In this document: positions 15,524-24,892 of the stretch, in pieces
Position numbering within the stretch: the first letter of the stretch is position 1
Layout of the letters: every line of letters starts with the position of its first letter
Source: Mucilaginibacter sp. OK098
GTDB taxonomy: Bacteria; Bacteroidota; Bacteroidia; Sphingobacteriales; Sphingobacteriaceae
NCBI RefSeq assembly: GCF_900142915.1
Contig: NZ_FRCM01000013.1
Span: 20,125 to 84,124 of the forward strand
Direction of reading: 5' to 3'
DNA: 64,000 bases
Notes under the pieces: model-generated
The model's input: the letters and a program-made list of their open reading frames with translations, nothing else
Database searches by the model: none
What the model was told of the DNA's origin: nothing
Translations under genes and position numbers: made by a program

Positions 15524-16327
15524 TTATAATACATTTAGCTTCCCGCAGTCAAAATCAACAATATGACTGTTGAAAGCTACCCCATTTTCAGAAACAAGGA
15601 AGGCGGCCGTTTCGCCTAGTTGTTTCAATGTTGGCCCTGATTTCAGGATGTCAAATCTTGTGTAGTTCTTAGCCATTTCTTCCCTGGAAATACCTGCGAG
15701 TTCTGAAAAATCACTAATCATTCCCTGGATCTTATTCGTCTCCAGCAACGCGCCGGAGCAGATACAGATCGCCTTGATTCCATGCTGACCAAACTCGGCA
15801 GCCATTACCCTCGTCAATCCTTCAATAGCCGCGCAGGCTGAGGCGAATCCTGCCATATTGGGGGTCTTAGTCCTAGCCATAGATGCGGTGAACAGTAAGA
15901 TGGTGCCCTCGGATCCGGATTGGATCATATGCCTCGCGGCGACCCTCGACTTAAGGAACTGCGAACCACAAATTCTTTGCAAAGGATTCAGAAATTGCTC
16001 GAAAGTGGCAATCGTTGTAGGTGTGCCGCTACCTGCATCTTTGTAATAACTCCCGATGCCATTGAATACCATATCCAGTTTCCCGTTCTCCTCAACAACC
16101 TTTTGTAAATAGCTGTCGATCTCAGTCTCGTTTAATGCGTCCACTTTGCCAGCCTCAGCGCGTCCGCCATTGGCTTCTATCTCTTCAGCCAAAGCTTTTA
16201 CAGCATTCAGGTTCTTGGCGGTAACATACACCTTTGCACCATGTTGGGCGAATGAACGGGCAACAGCTCCTGCAATTTCGCCGGATGCCGCAAATACAAC
16301 GGCTACTTTGTCTTTTAGATTTTCCAT
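15524..16327 (-). CDS. SDR-fold protein with lost catalytic residues
   Basis: About 267 aa with SDR architecture but abnormal motifs. The glycine loop TGxxxGIG is replaced by AASGEIAG, the NAG motif by FNGIGSYY, and the catalytic YxxxK by FASAC (in MAGFASACAAIEGLTR), so both the Tyr and the Lys are missing. It may bind a nucleotide or ligand without acting as a reductase. I chose the Met at 16327 because MENLKDKVAV aligns with the start of the other SDRs; an ATG at 16360 adds 11 residues. It lies upstream of the NTF2-like and sigma factor genes on the same strand. Confidence 0.8.
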   Translation of the reverse strand: MENLKDKVAVVFAASGEIAGAVARSFAQHGAKVYVTAKNLNAVKALAEEIEANGGRAEAGKVDALNETEIDSYLQKVVEENGKLDMVFNGIGSYYKDAGSGTPTTIATFEQFLNPLQRICGSQFLKSRVAARHMIQSGSEGTILLFTASMARTKTPNMAGFASACAAIEGLTRVMAAEFGQHGIKAICICSGALLETNKIQGMISDFSELAGISREEMAKNYTRFDILKSGPTLKQLGETAAFLVSENGVAFNSHIVDFDCGKLNVL

Positions 16328-16360
16328 TTGATTGTTTTTCTCTTTAGACGTTTGAGCCAT

Positions 16361-16698
16361 CCAAAACGATCGGGTTTTTATGAAATAGTTTGAAACGACA
16401 GACTGCGGGGATACAGCAAATAAAAAAATGCAGGAGTTATTGCCGTAACAGTTCTATCAAATCGATGATCTGCGCGGCCACTTGTTCAGGACATCTTCAG
16501 TAGTCTCTAATACCTTGCACTTATCACTGTTTTGGCCATATATGATCAGTATGCAAAGGGTCGCTGGGTTCGAGCCTAGCCTCAGTGGACTGAACATCTT
16601 AGGTACCATCGAAGATTTACCACAAGTTTAAAATCTGTTACTATTTAGTGGTGGGTTTTTTTGTTATTTTTATTTCTTAAATATAACAGCCTTAACTA
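16361..16698. other. Intergenic region, no gene supported
   Basis: Minus-strand code-like fragments (EQVAAQIIDLIELLRQ with a stop near 16440) hint at a decayed gene. GGGTTCGAGCC near 16566 looks like a T-arm, but its stem does not pair. CCAC..GTGG followed by seven Ts near 16619-16662 is a weak terminator candidate. Confidence 0.35.
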
Positions 16699-17097
16699 AT
16701 GTATCTTCGATTTACAACTCAATTTATTAATCCATACGGTGAGTTGGAGACTGGAGTATTTATGGCGCTTAAGTATTTGCGCGATGATCACTCCTTAACA
16801 AAAGATGATGACATTAATAAACTTAAGGAATTATCTGGTTGGTTTAATCGGAATCTGGAAAAGCCAACGAGATTTTCTAATGGAGCAAGCAAATATAATG
16901 CTAACGTATCCTTGTCTTGGTTCAAAGATTCAGCCAAAGAGCACATCAAAAAAATACAAGACCTTATAGAAATAGCTGAACATTATGATATTGTCATAGA
17001 CAGAATAGCCAGTAAGAATCCTGGTTACATAGTTTTTGAGGACGAATATCAGGTTTCTGCTGTACCGTTTAAAACTGATCGCAAAAGAGTAATATAG
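16699..17097 (+). CDS. Hypothetical protein
   Basis: A 132-aa protein that I do not recognise. It is polar and mostly helical, with no signal peptide and no membrane segment. It starts MYLRFTTQFINPYGELETGV and has FKDSAKEHIKKIQDLIEIAEHYDIVIDRI as a long helical stretch near 75-103. Codon use looks coding and the start is well placed after an AT-rich region. It stands alone between the SDR island and the sigma/FecR genes; nothing in the context suggests a role. Confidence 0.6.
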   Translation: MYLRFTTQFINPYGELETGVFMALKYLRDDHSLTKDDDINKLKELSGWFNRNLEKPTRFSNGASKYNANVSLSWFKDSAKEHIKKIQDLIEIAEHYDIVIDRIASKNPGYIVFEDEYQVSAVPFKTDRKRVI

Positions 17098-17292
17098 TTC
17101 AAAATATTAATTGTTTACTCACCTAACTTTCCAATTCTTCGCAAATTCTCAACGAATTAGTTAGAGAAACGCTCTGTTAATGATCCTGTTTCATCGAAAA
17201 TTTTTGGTATTAAAGTTAACAAACACTTAATCATTATTGAGGGGTTTGTTTGTTCTCTTAATTTTATAATTGTAGCTTAATATTATTGATAA

Positions 17293-17832
17293 ATGGATGA
17301 TATGGAATTGCTGTCGCAAATACAAGCCGGCGACAGAGAAGCTTTCAATTTGATCTTTTTAAAATATTATCCCTTATTATCGAGGTTTTGTGCTTCGCTG
17401 GGCTGCTATACAGCGGATAGCGAAGATATTATTGCCGATGTTTTTTTAACCTTATGGGTAAAAAGAGAAGTCGTAGAGATCCATACTTCCCTTAAATTTT
17501 ACCTGTATGCTGCTGTGCGTAACAAAGTTTATAGCTTAAACGCCAAAGGCAAAAAGATGCAGCTGCTGCCCGAAGAACATGCCCACAACAACCCCGGCGA
17601 CAGCAACCTGCAACCCGACGAGATCATGTTTAAGAAAGACCGTCACTTCCTTATCCAGCGGTTTATGAATGAGCTGCCCGAACAGGGTCGCCTGGTGTTC
17701 TTACTGAAATGGCAGCACCAACTGGATTATAACGAGATAGCGGAGATCCTCCAAATCTCGGTAAGTACGGTGAAAACACATGTTTACCGGTCGGTAGCCC
17801 ACATCCGCAAACAGCTTTCATTTGTTAAGTAA
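17293..17832 (+). CDS. ECF sigma factor of the FecI/RpoE-like Bacteroidota group
   Basis: A 179-aa sigma-70 family protein: region 2 with YTADSEDIIADVFLTLWVKR (about 37-56) and region 4 with LDYNEIAEILQISVSTVKTHVYRSV (about 142-166). It precedes fecR, susC and susD in the same direction, the standard order for a trans-envelope regulated outer-membrane uptake system. It should direct RNA polymerase to the susC promoter when FecR releases or activates it. Confidence 0.92.
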   Translation: MDDMELLSQIQAGDREAFNLIFLKYYPLLSRFCASLGCYTADSEDIIADVFLTLWVKREVVEIHTSLKFYLYAAVRNKVYSLNAKGKKMQLLPEEHAHNNPGDSNLQPDEIMFKKDRHFLIQRFMNELPEQGRLVFLLKWQHQLDYNEIAEILQISVSTVKTHVYRSVAHIRKQLSFVK

Positions 17833-17908
17833 TTACGCGCAATGTTAACATTGTGTTAAATCGTAAAAGTGTGTAATCTTTCTGTGCCTTTTTTGAGACT
17901 TATCAAAA

Positions 17909-18934
17909 ATGGCATATATGGACGAACATCATTACCTCCTCATTATCGATTACCTGGAAGGGAACATATCGGAAAAGGACACCCAATATTTACTGCAAAA
18001 AGTACAAACCGAAAAGGAGTTTGCAGACGCCTTTGAAGATATTGCCGAAATTTTCTCTGCCAAAAACAACCTCAATCGCCACAACAACCGGGCCTACCGG
18101 GCCTTATCCCGCCTTAACAAAAGTATAGACGAGTTTGAGCAGGAACAGCAGCCGGCCACACCTGTTCAGGTAGTTAAAACTGGTTTCAGGTTAAAATCCT
18201 GGCTTGCAGTTGCAGCCTCGCTATTGATGTTCATTGGCGGCCTTATCGCTTACAGGGCGGTACAGCGTGGCAAAGCTGGTGATACGCTCTCCAATGCCAT
18301 TTATACTGCTGCCGGGCAAAAAAAGCACTTCACCCTGTCTGATGGTACTGGCGTAATGCTTAACGCATCAAGCAACCTGCGGATAGCTGCCGATTTCGAT
18401 GGCAAAAACCGGGAGGTGTTTTTACAAGGCGAAGGGTGGTTTGATGTAAAAAGAAATACTGCCAAGCCATTTATTGTACATACCGGCAAAGTAGCAACCC
18501 AGGTTTTAGGCACGCACTTTAACATCTCGGCCTATGGTAATGATGGCTCCATCAGGGTATCGCTTGTACAGGGTAAAGTACAGGTTGATATGAATAACGA
18601 TATCTCCAAACGGATAATTCTCGATCCGGGTAAGGAGTTTGTATACTCAAAAGCAGACGGTAAAATCCTCGTACAGGATTTTACCATACCAGAAATTACC
18701 GGCTGGAAAGAGAACAAGCTGGTATTTAATTACGATAGCTGGCCCGATGCGGCAAAAAAACTATCGCGTTGGTATGGTATTAAAGTAAGTTTAAATGATA
18801 ACGAGTTGCTGCATAATAAGCTGAAAGCAACTTTCAACAATATCCCCCTTACCGAGGTAATGCAGCAGATCAGTATAGTATCGGCCATTTCCTGGAAAAT
18901 AAACAACGGGGAGTTAATTATATCCGGTAAATAA
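17909..18934 (+). CDS. FecR-type anti-sigma factor
   Basis: A 341-aa inner-membrane protein. A cytoplasmic N-terminal helical part (1-90) binds the sigma factor. One membrane span (LKSWLAVAASLLMFIGGLIA) lies near 92-111. The periplasmic FecR domain follows at about 130-225 (GEGWFDVKRNTAKPFIVHT), and the C-terminal DUF4974 domain (FNYDSWPDAAKKLSRWYGIKV) at about 272-340. It should relay a signal from the STN domain of the SusC protein to the sigma factor encoded 77 bp upstream. Confidence 0.92.
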   Translation: MAYMDEHHYLLIIDYLEGNISEKDTQYLLQKVQTEKEFADAFEDIAEIFSAKNNLNRHNNRAYRALSRLNKSIDEFEQEQQPATPVQVVKTGFRLKSWLAVAASLLMFIGGLIAYRAVQRGKAGDTLSNAIYTAAGQKKHFTLSDGTGVMLNASSNLRIAADFDGKNREVFLQGEGWFDVKRNTAKPFIVHTGKVATQVLGTHFNISAYGNDGSIRVSLVQGKVQVDMNNDISKRIILDPGKEFVYSKADGKILVQDFTIPEITGWKENKLVFNYDSWPDAAKKLSRWYGIKVSLNDNELLHNKLKATFNNIPLTEVMQQISIVSAISWKINNGELIISGK

Positions 18935-19068
18935 ATCAATCAGAAAAAATTAATGAAGTAAAGTCATAAAACAACAAAGACAGGCAGTTTGATCAGATCA
19001 TTCCGCCTGCCCCATTCAATCAGGCTCTCGCCAAAGAGCCCAATTACTTATTCAGCAATTTCAAAAAT

Positions 19069-22000
19069 ATGAAAAAATATATATTATCCATTTTAAGTGT
19101 TATTTATATGGTGGTTATAATGGCCACCCCGGTGGTAAAGGCTGCCAACCTGCAACAACCCGACCAGGTAACCTGCACCATTCACGTTTCTGCAAAATCA
19201 ATAAAGGATGTTTTTGCCATTATTGAGAAGCAAACCGGTCTCACGTTTATCCACAGCGCATCTGAAGCCCAGCTGAGCAAAAAGATAAGCATATCTGAAG
19301 ACAACCAGCCGCTTGATGATGTTTTAGCTAAAATAGGCAAACAATCGGGCTTGGTTTTTAAAAGGGTTGATAAAACCATTTATGTAAAGGCGGCCTCTGC
19401 AAAAAAGTTAATTAGCGGTAGGGTTACAGATGCCGAAACCGGCGCCGCCCTTCCCGGTGTGTCTGTAAGAGCAAAAAACACTACCGATGGTACCCAAACC
19501 GATACCGATGGTAATTACAAACTGGAAGTTTTTGACGAAAGCGCCATCATTGTATTTAGTTACATTGGTTATAGTACCAGGGAACTGCCCGCTACCGGCG
19601 CTACGCTTAACGTTACCTTAAAGTCAGATCTTATCTCGTTAAAAGAGGTGGTAACTGTGGGTTATGGCAAGCAATCAAAAAAGTTGCTTACCAGCTCCAT
19701 CAATTCGGTACAGAATAAGGATTTTAACAAGGGGAGCTTTAGCAACCCGGCACAGTTGCTGCAGGGTAAAGTTGCCGGCCTTAACATCACCCGTTCCGGC
19801 GACCCGAATGAGAGCCCGTCAATAAGTTTGCGCGGACCTTCAACCTTGCGTGCCGGTGCGGCCCAGGAGCCTTTTTACGTAATTGATGGTGTTGCAGGCG
19901 CCGATTATAAACTGGTTACCCCCGATGATATAGCAACTATTGATGTTTTAAAAGATGCCTCTGCAACGGCCATTTATGGTACACGCGCTGCCAACGGGGT
20001 AATTATCATCACCACCAAAAAAGGGAAAAGCGGGCAATCTGTAATTTCATACAACGCTTATGCGGGTATAGAAAACATTGCCAACAGCATTAAAATGATG
20101 AATGCCGGTCAGCTACATGATTATTTAACCAAAAATCAATTGGCGCTTGATCCATCCGATGAACAAGGGGCCAACACCAACTGGCAAAAAGAGGTAAGCC
20201 GTCAGGGATCATCGCAAAACCATAATGTTGCCCTTAGTTGTGGCTTTAACCAAACCACCTATAGCGCATCTGTAAATTATTTTGATAATAAAGGAATTTT
20301 AAAAGGCAGCGAGTTGAGTCGCCTAACCACCAGGATAGCCGTTGAGCAAAAGGCTTTTAACGACAGGCTGAAACTGGGTTTATCAGTTAACAACTCCAAC
20401 AGCACCAGTGATATTATCCCCAATCAAAACATTGTTTTGTACAATATGCTGCGCTACCTGCCAACTGTACCCGTGAAGCAAAACGGTGTTTTTACTGAAA
20501 ACTTGCAACGTGTACAATACTATAACCCCGCAGCTTTACTGGCCGATGCCTACCAGCAAACTAAGGATAAGTTTAGCCTGATAAACGCCACGGCTGAGTT
20601 AAAGCTGCCTTTCGGCTTTACATATAATGTAAATTTATCAACCCAGAACGAGCAGGTAAATGGCGGGAGCTATTATTACAGCACCTACACACTTGACCAG
20701 GGTGTTAATGGCGAGGCATACCGCTCATCTTATGAAAACACGCATAAAGTAGCCGAAACCTACCTGACCTACGATAAAGAAACCGGCGACCATGTAATTA
20801 AAGTACTGGCAGGCTACAGCTTTCAGCAGGATTTAAATGGTGATGGTTTCCAGGCCAATAACCGTAATTTTCCTACAGATGATATTGGCTACATCAACAT
20901 AGGCCTCGGTAGCCCAACCGGCAATTTTCATACCGACTGGGGTAATAACCTGTATCAGAAGCTTCGCCTCATATCGCTTTACAGCAGGGCTAATTACAGC
21001 TACAAAAATAAATACCTGTTACAGGCCTCAGTAAGGCGTGATGGTTCATCGGCGTTTGGTGTGAATAATAAATGGGGAACTTTTCCATCGGTATCACTCG
21101 GATGGCGAATTATTGAAGAATCGTTTATGCAATCGCAAAGATTGTTCAGCGATTTAAAATTAAGGGCCAGCTATGGTATCACAGGTAACTCCATAGGTTT
21201 TAACCCGCTTATTGCCGATATCCGTTACGGCGCCGCAGGTTCGTTTTATTATAACGGATCATATACCAACGCCATCGGTCCATCGCAAAATGCAAACCCC
21301 GATCTGAAATGGGAAAAAACAACCATGTACAATGTTGGTTTGGATTTTTCGCTATTTAAAGGTCGTGTAAACGGTACGCTGGAAGCTTACAATAAAAGAA
21401 CCAATGATTTACTTTGGGATTACCCCGTATCAACCACTCAATACCCGGTAGGTACCCTCACAGCCAACGTGGGCGAAATATCAAACAAAGGTTATGAGAT
21501 AACCATTGACGCGGTTCCTGTACAATCGGCAACGTTTAAGTGGACAACAGCCATAAACGTTGCGCACAATAACAACAAGCTGGTTTCTCTTTCAAACAGC
21601 ACCTTCAAACTCGATTCTATTCCCCAGGGCCAGCCTGGCGGGCAGGGCGAAACAGGTTATAACGTTCAGGTCTTAAAAACGGGCTACCCGGTTGGCCAGT
21701 TCCTGTTGTATAAATATGCGGGTAAGAACGCAGCCGGTGTATCGCAGTTTTATAGCCGTAGTGGCCAGTTAACTACCACACCCACTTCAAAAGATTATTA
21801 TTATGCAGGCAATGCGCAGCCCAAGCTGTTAATAGGCTTTAATAACACTTTCAATTACGGCCCGGTTGATCTGAATATTTTTTTAAGAAGCTCATTAGGC
21901 GGGAAGGTACTGAACGCCACCCTGGCAGATTTAAACCGGCCTAATGATGTGCGCAGCTATAATCTGCCCGTATCGTCGGCTAATGAATCCCCTAAAGATT

Positions 22001-22266
22001 TTAATGCCTACCTGTACTCAGACCGTTATATCGAAAGCAGCTCATACCTGCGGGTTGATAACGTAACCATTGGTTACACCTTCCCTAAGTTTAAGGGCCT
22101 GCGTAACCTGCGGGTATACGCAGCAGGCAATAACGTTGCTTTAATAACCGGGTATAAGGGGATCGATCCCGAAGTATCACTGGGGGGGCTTACACCCGGT
22201 ATCGACAATAAAAACTACTATCCGCGTACCAGAACTATCCTGTTTGGTTTAAATGCAGCTTTTTAA
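19069..22266 (+). CDS. SusC/RagA-type TonB-dependent receptor with STN domain
   Basis: A 1065-aa outer-membrane protein. Order: signal peptide (1-25), STN signalling domain (about 37-105, SAKSIKDVFAIIEKQTGLTF), carboxypeptidase-regulatory-like domain (about 108-190, ISGRVTDAETGAALPGVSV), plug (about 205-315, with DASATAIYGTRAANGVIIIT) and a C-terminal barrel ending RTRTILFGLNAAF. The STN domain contacts FecR, so substrate binding should switch on the operon. SusC works with SusD to import glycans or other polymers. No glycoside hydrolase is nearby, so the substrate is not evident. The 134-bp leader upstream holds two small GC-rich hairpins. Confidence 0.93.
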   Translation: MKKYILSILSVIYMVVIMATPVVKAANLQQPDQVTCTIHVSAKSIKDVFAIIEKQTGLTFIHSASEAQLSKKISISEDNQPLDDVLAKIGKQSGLVFKRVDKTIYVKAASAKKLISGRVTDAETGAALPGVSVRAKNTTDGTQTDTDGNYKLEVFDESAIIVFSYIGYSTRELPATGATLNVTLKSDLISLKEVVTVGYGKQSKKLLTSSINSVQNKDFNKGSFSNPAQLLQGKVAGLNITRSGDPNESPSISLRGPSTLRAGAAQEPFYVIDGVAGADYKLVTPDDIATIDVLKDASATAIYGTRAANGVIIITTKKGKSGQSVISYNAYAGIENIANSIKMMNAGQLHDYLTKNQLALDPSDEQGANTNWQKEVSRQGSSQNHNVALSCGFNQTTYSASVNYFDNKGILKGSELSRLTTRIAVEQKAFNDRLKLGLSVNNSNSTSDIIPNQNIVLYNMLRYLPTVPVKQNGVFTENLQRVQYYNPAALLADAYQQTKDKFSLINATAELKLPFGFTYNVNLSTQNEQVNGGSYYYSTYTLDQGVNGEAYRSSYENTHKVAETYLTYDKETGDHVIKVLAGYSFQQDLNGDGFQANNRNFPTDDIGYINIGLGSPTGNFHTDWGNNLYQKLRLISLYSRANYSYKNKYLLQASVRRDGSSAFGVNNKWGTFPSVSLGWRIIEESFMQSQRLFSDLKLRASYGITGNSIGFNPLIADIRYGAAGSFYYNGSYTNAIGPSQNANPDLKWEKTTMYNVGLDFSLFKGRVNGTLEAYNKRTNDLLWDYPVSTTQYPVGTLTANVGEISNKGYEITIDAVPVQSATFKWTTAINVAHNNNKLVSLSNSTFKLDSIPQGQPGGQGETGYNVQVLKTGYPVGQFLLYKYAGKNAAGVSQFYSRSGQLTTTPTSKDYYYAGNAQPKLLIGFNNTFNYGPVDLNIFLRSSLGGKVLNATLADLNRPNDVRSYNLPVSSANESPKDFNAYLYSDRYIESSSYLRVDNVTIGYTFPKFKGLRNLRVYAAGNNVALITGYKGIDPEVSLGGLTPGIDNKNYYPRTRTILFGLNAAF

Positions 22267-22292
22267 ATCAATCATATTAAACATTAAAAAAA

Positions 22293-23873
22293 ATGAAAAC
22301 ATATATTCATAAATATTGCGCTGTGCTATTTATAGCACTGTCATTATCGGCATGTACCAAGGTAGATGTTAAGGTAGAGAATGAATTAACCCCCGCAAAT
22401 TTCCCAACTACGCCGCAGCAATATGTTCTGGCATCAGGCGCAGCTTATGCGCAGTTAAGGGGCAGCTTCGCGGGTTCGTACTGGCAAATGCAAAGTTTAA
22501 GTACCGATGAGGCTATTATGCCTGCAAGAGCTGGGGGCTGGCGCGATGGGGGCAGGTATCAACAATTACACTATCACAACTGGACAGCAGATTTGCCCGA
22601 AGTACAGGACGTATGGACCTGGGGTTTTGGTACCATAAGTACCTGTAACCGCATCATTGCCACTTTTGCAACCGCCCAGGATAATGCCGCTAAAGTTACC
22701 ACCATTGCCGAGCTGCGTGCCACCAGGGCGTTTATGCTTTACCTGATGATGGACCTGTATGGTAATATTCCGGTTGTTACCACATTTGGTTCGGCCGATA
22801 AACCGGCCACTATGGCCCGTAAGGATGTTTTTGCCTTTATAGAAAAAGAGCTGATAACCGTTGCCCCTAATTTAAGCACAACGGTTGATGCCAGCACTTA
22901 TGGCCGGCCTACGCAGTATACAGCTTGTGCTATACTCGCCAAAATGTACCTGAATGCCCAGGTTTATACCGGTCAGGATCGTTATAATGATGCCGTTGCT
23001 ATGTGCGATAAGATCATCCAATCGGGAAAATACGCATTGGCCGATGACTTTATTAAAATGTTTTATCCGGATAACGGACCGCAAATGAAGGAGTTTATCT
23101 TCGCTATTCCTTACGATCATGCCCAGGCTACCGGCGAAACCTTTACCTGGCTTTCGCTTCACCCGGCCCTGAAGGCAAAATATGGATTGGCATACCGCCT
23201 AAGTAACCCTTTAAGCACACTGCCATCGTACTATGCTTTTTTTAATGATCCAACCGATGTAAGGAACACTACCTGGTTAATTGGCAAGCAATATGATTTT
23301 GCAGGCAACCCTATTATTATAGCAACAACCAATAAAGGGCTTGATGCATCATACAGTGGCCCTGATCCAACGGCCCCTGTTAACTACCAACTGGAGTTTA
23401 CGCCAGATCTGACCTTGGTTGATGTGCCTACTTTTGAGGTTGGCGGTGATGAGCTTGGCAAAGCAAAAGGCATCCGCAATAATAAATACTACCCGGATGT
23501 TACCGCTACAGACCGTAACCAGAGTAATGATGTACCTGTGTTTAGATATGCCGACATATTGCTGATGAAAGCCGAAGCTATTTTAAGGGGCGCCACACCA
23601 ACCAATGGCGAAACTGCACTATCATTAGTAAACCAGCTGCGTACTAAACGCAACGCTGCAACATGGACAAGTGTTACATTAGATAACCTGTTGCAGGAGC
23701 GTGCCCGCGAACTGAGCTACGAAGCCTGGAGAAGGAATGATCTGATCCGCTTTGGGAAGTTTGAAGACAAGTGGGGTTACAAAACAGATGCAGATATAAA
23801 TAAACGTTTGTTCCCGGTACCTTCAGCCGAAATTATTCTTAACTCGAAGCTTACGCAGAATGCGGGTTACTGA
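22293..23873 (+). CDS. SusD/RagB-type outer-membrane lipoprotein
   Basis: A 526-aa SusD-like protein. The lipobox LSLSAC puts the lipidated Cys at about residue 21. The body shows the family's helical TPR-like blocks, and the C-terminal signature is present (FRYADILLMKAEAILRGATP, ARELSYEAWRRNDLIRFGKF). It sits over the SusC barrel as the substrate-capturing lid. It begins 26 bp after susC, so the two form an operon closed by a strong terminator. Confidence 0.93.
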   Translation: MKTYIHKYCAVLFIALSLSACTKVDVKVENELTPANFPTTPQQYVLASGAAYAQLRGSFAGSYWQMQSLSTDEAIMPARAGGWRDGGRYQQLHYHNWTADLPEVQDVWTWGFGTISTCNRIIATFATAQDNAAKVTTIAELRATRAFMLYLMMDLYGNIPVVTTFGSADKPATMARKDVFAFIEKELITVAPNLSTTVDASTYGRPTQYTACAILAKMYLNAQVYTGQDRYNDAVAMCDKIIQSGKYALADDFIKMFYPDNGPQMKEFIFAIPYDHAQATGETFTWLSLHPALKAKYGLAYRLSNPLSTLPSYYAFFNDPTDVRNTTWLIGKQYDFAGNPIIIATTNKGLDASYSGPDPTAPVNYQLEFTPDLTLVDVPTFEVGGDELGKAKGIRNNKYYPDVTATDRNQSNDVPVFRYADILLMKAEAILRGATPTNGETALSLVNQLRTKRNAATWTSVTLDNLLQERARELSYEAWRRNDLIRFGKFEDKWGYKTDADINKRLFPVPSAEIILNSKLTQNAGY

Positions 23874-23924
23874 TCCGTATAAAAAGTTTGAATTAGAGTC
23901 CTTAATTGGGGGTTGTAATTAACT

Positions 23925-23967
23925 AAGAGCCTTACACAAAATAAAAGTGTAAGGCTCTTTTTATTTG
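23925..23967 (+). terminator. Rho-independent terminator of the sus operon
   Basis: AAGAGCCTTACAC pairs with GTGTAAGGCTCTT across a nine-base loop, followed by TTTTTATTTG. Confidence 0.9.
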
Positions 23968-24024
23968 ACTGGTTGTTGGCTCCGGCAAGTTTTTGGGCAT
24001 AAAAACACTACCATGGATTACAGC

Positions 24025-24879
24025 TTACTTGCGGTTAAGCAGCCTGAATTTTAAAGGGGACAACCCGTATGCCTTGCTAAAAGAGCGAATAAAATAAGAG
24101 TAATCCGTATATCCCAATTCGTGAGCGATTTGTTTTACATCTGCATCGCTATGATATAGCAAGCGCTTAGCTTCACTGAATATTTCTTGTTGAATCCAAT
24201 AACTTACCGTTGAACCTGTAACTTTTTTTATAGCCTCATTTAAATAACCTGGTGAAACATTAAGCTTTGAGGCATATGCCGACGGGTTTTTGATAGTATG
24301 GCTATGTGCTGTAAGTAGACTTTTAAATTGACGGGCAAGTTCCGCAGATCGGGTATGTTTATTTTCTATAGTTTCTACGGAATTATAGGTACTGGCTGCC
24401 ATCGCCAAAAATGATTGGACAAGGGTATGGATAATTGGTAAGTAATATTTATCATCCTGTCGTTCAATAAATTCATTACGCAAAAGGTTGAGCAGGTTTG
24501 AATACTGCTTTAATTCGTAATCCGTTAGACTACAGGGAGCCTGCAAATTTAGCCGGCGCTCAAAAGCATCCCTGAGATCCGGTGGAATTAATGAAGTGTC
24601 CACTGCCAGGAACCATCCTTCAGGGCGATCAGTTTTTATCCGGTAATGAACTTGTGATGGTAATATATAGTAAAGCTGACCAGCGGTAAGGGCGATGTCC
24701 TGAAAGTCGACCTTTAATGTTCCTGAGCCGTTTGTAAGCAGGAAAAAAATATAATGATCGTCCCGGTGAGCACCAGCGTTTTTCGTTTCATGCTGCTCAT
24801 CGCCGGGCCTAAAAGCTTTGATCTGCAGACCTGTACTTGTCTTATTTTGCAACTGATCTACCGGGATGCTTTTCATCAA
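24025..24879 (-). CDS. AraC family transcriptional regulator
   Basis: A 284-aa protein with an N-terminal cupin-like sensor (DHYIFFLLTNGSGTLKVDFQ, about 41-60) and a C-terminal double helix-turn-helix (about 185-282, with LNVSPGYLNEAIKKVTG and ELGYTDYSYFIRSFSKAYG). It follows an amidohydrolase gene by 13 bp on the same strand and is probably its regulator. The ligand is likely a small aromatic or carboxylic compound handled by that enzyme, which is inference. Confidence 0.9.
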   Translation of the reverse strand: MMKSIPVDQLQNKTSTGLQIKAFRPGDEQHETKNAGAHRDDHYIFFLLTNGSGTLKVDFQDIALTAGQLYYILPSQVHYRIKTDRPEGWFLAVDTSLIPPDLRDAFERRLNLQAPCSLTDYELKQYSNLLNLLRNEFIERQDDKYYLPIIHTLVQSFLAMAASTYNSVETIENKHTRSAELARQFKSLLTAHSHTIKNPSAYASKLNVSPGYLNEAIKKVTGSTVSYWIQQEIFSEAKRLLYHSDADVKQIAHELGYTDYSYFIRSFSKAYGLSPLKFRLLNRK

Positions 24880-24892
24880 TACAAAAATACCT

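Noticed and set aside
16560..16590. T-arm-like GGGTTCGAGCC
   Set aside because: The stem does not pair and no other tRNA arm is present.
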